From Heloderma charlesbogerti (taxonomy: Eukaryota > Chordata > Lepidosauria > Squamata > Helodermatidae), in contig JANEZZ010000737.1 in NCBI GenBank assembly GCA_026122225.1, forward strand, positions 496,001 through 560,000: a stretch of DNA of 64,000 nucleotides, in the 5' to 3' direction. The notes beneath the pieces are model-generated. The model was not told the origin of the DNA, searched no databases, and worked only from the letters and a program-made list of their open reading frames with translations. Numbering within the stretch: the first letter of the stretch is position 1; every line of letters begins with the position of its first letter. Of the stretch, positions 63,874-64,000 are shown piece after piece. A program made the translations under genes and the position numbers.

Positions 63874-64000
63874 TGGGTGGGATCCAGGATCTGCCTTCCA
63901 TGAGAGGAAGGAACCTTCTTCAAGAGGAAGGGCACCACTCATGGAAGGTTCATCTACCCAATTTTGGGGATCTCCACTTCCCCCCACAAAATAGAACACC
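63874..64000. mobile_element. TIR element (GGGTTGGATCCAG family), copy 4, cut by the window end
   Basis: GGTGGGATCCAGGATCTGCC, GGAAGGGCACCACTCATGG and TTTTGGGGATCTCC match copy 2 at 16130. Only the left part is visible. Confidence 0.65.

Overview
The window looks like intergenic or intronic DNA from a squamate reptile, probably a lizard. The basis is the repeat mix: a BovB/RTE LINE with a long intact endonuclease, CR1 and L2 LINEs, tRNA-derived SINEs ending in (AAAT)n, and many small hAT-like and Harbinger-like foldback elements. BovB together with these SINEs is typical of squamates and not of birds or turtles (family knowledge). The species cannot be named. I found no exon of a host protein-coding gene that I can defend, no tRNA gene and no CRISPR. 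The long open frames are LINE ORFs or chance frames in GC-rich DNA.

Layout. 1-3.4 kb: dispersed repeats and a hAT-type element (829-1640) filled with stacked palindromes. 3.4-5.5 kb: BovB tail, Harbinger-like elements, and a hAT element split by an L2 fragment. 5.74-6.85 kb: a CpG-rich island, the only promoter-like segment. 7-12.9 kb: foldback elements, an L2 reverse-transcriptase remnant (9.08-10.34 kb) and one arm of a dispersed inverted repeat pair. 13.0-15.45 kb: long CR1 on the minus strand. 15.6-24.9 kb: SINEs, CR1 tails, minisatellite, second palindromic hAT copy, and a large foldback with a SINE in its loop. 26.3-27.35 kb and 41.77-42.53 kb: two copies of a terminal-inverted-repeat element that carries 5S rRNA-derived sequence, in opposed palindromic arms in the first copy. 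28-40 kb: SINE, L2 tails, BovB tail, microsatellites and largely single-copy DNA. 43.8-47 kb: low-repeat sequence that looks like candidate conserved noncoding DNA. 47.65-48.5 kb: a dispersed repeat split by a solo LTR with 5-bp target duplications. 49.1-49.97 kb: third palindromic hAT copy. 50.15-55.08 kb: a nearly full-length CR1 (repeated 5' UTR, ORF1, ORF2) whose ORF1 esterase domain is interrupted by a fourth palindromic hAT copy. 55-59.8 kb: MITEs, single-copy DNA, SINE with perfect target duplication. 59.9-62.45 kb: BovB on the minus strand, intact in its endonuclease but lacking the reverse-transcriptase catalytic core. 62.9-64 kb: SINE, microsatellites and a truncated MITE.

The strongest candidates for something undescribed are (a) the hAT-type family (four copies) built from nested palindromes whose stems differ in sequence between copies but keep pairing, with outward-facing splice-donor-like motifs near both ends, and (b) the 5S-derived palindromic transposon. 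Both were read by eye; no alignment or folding program was run.
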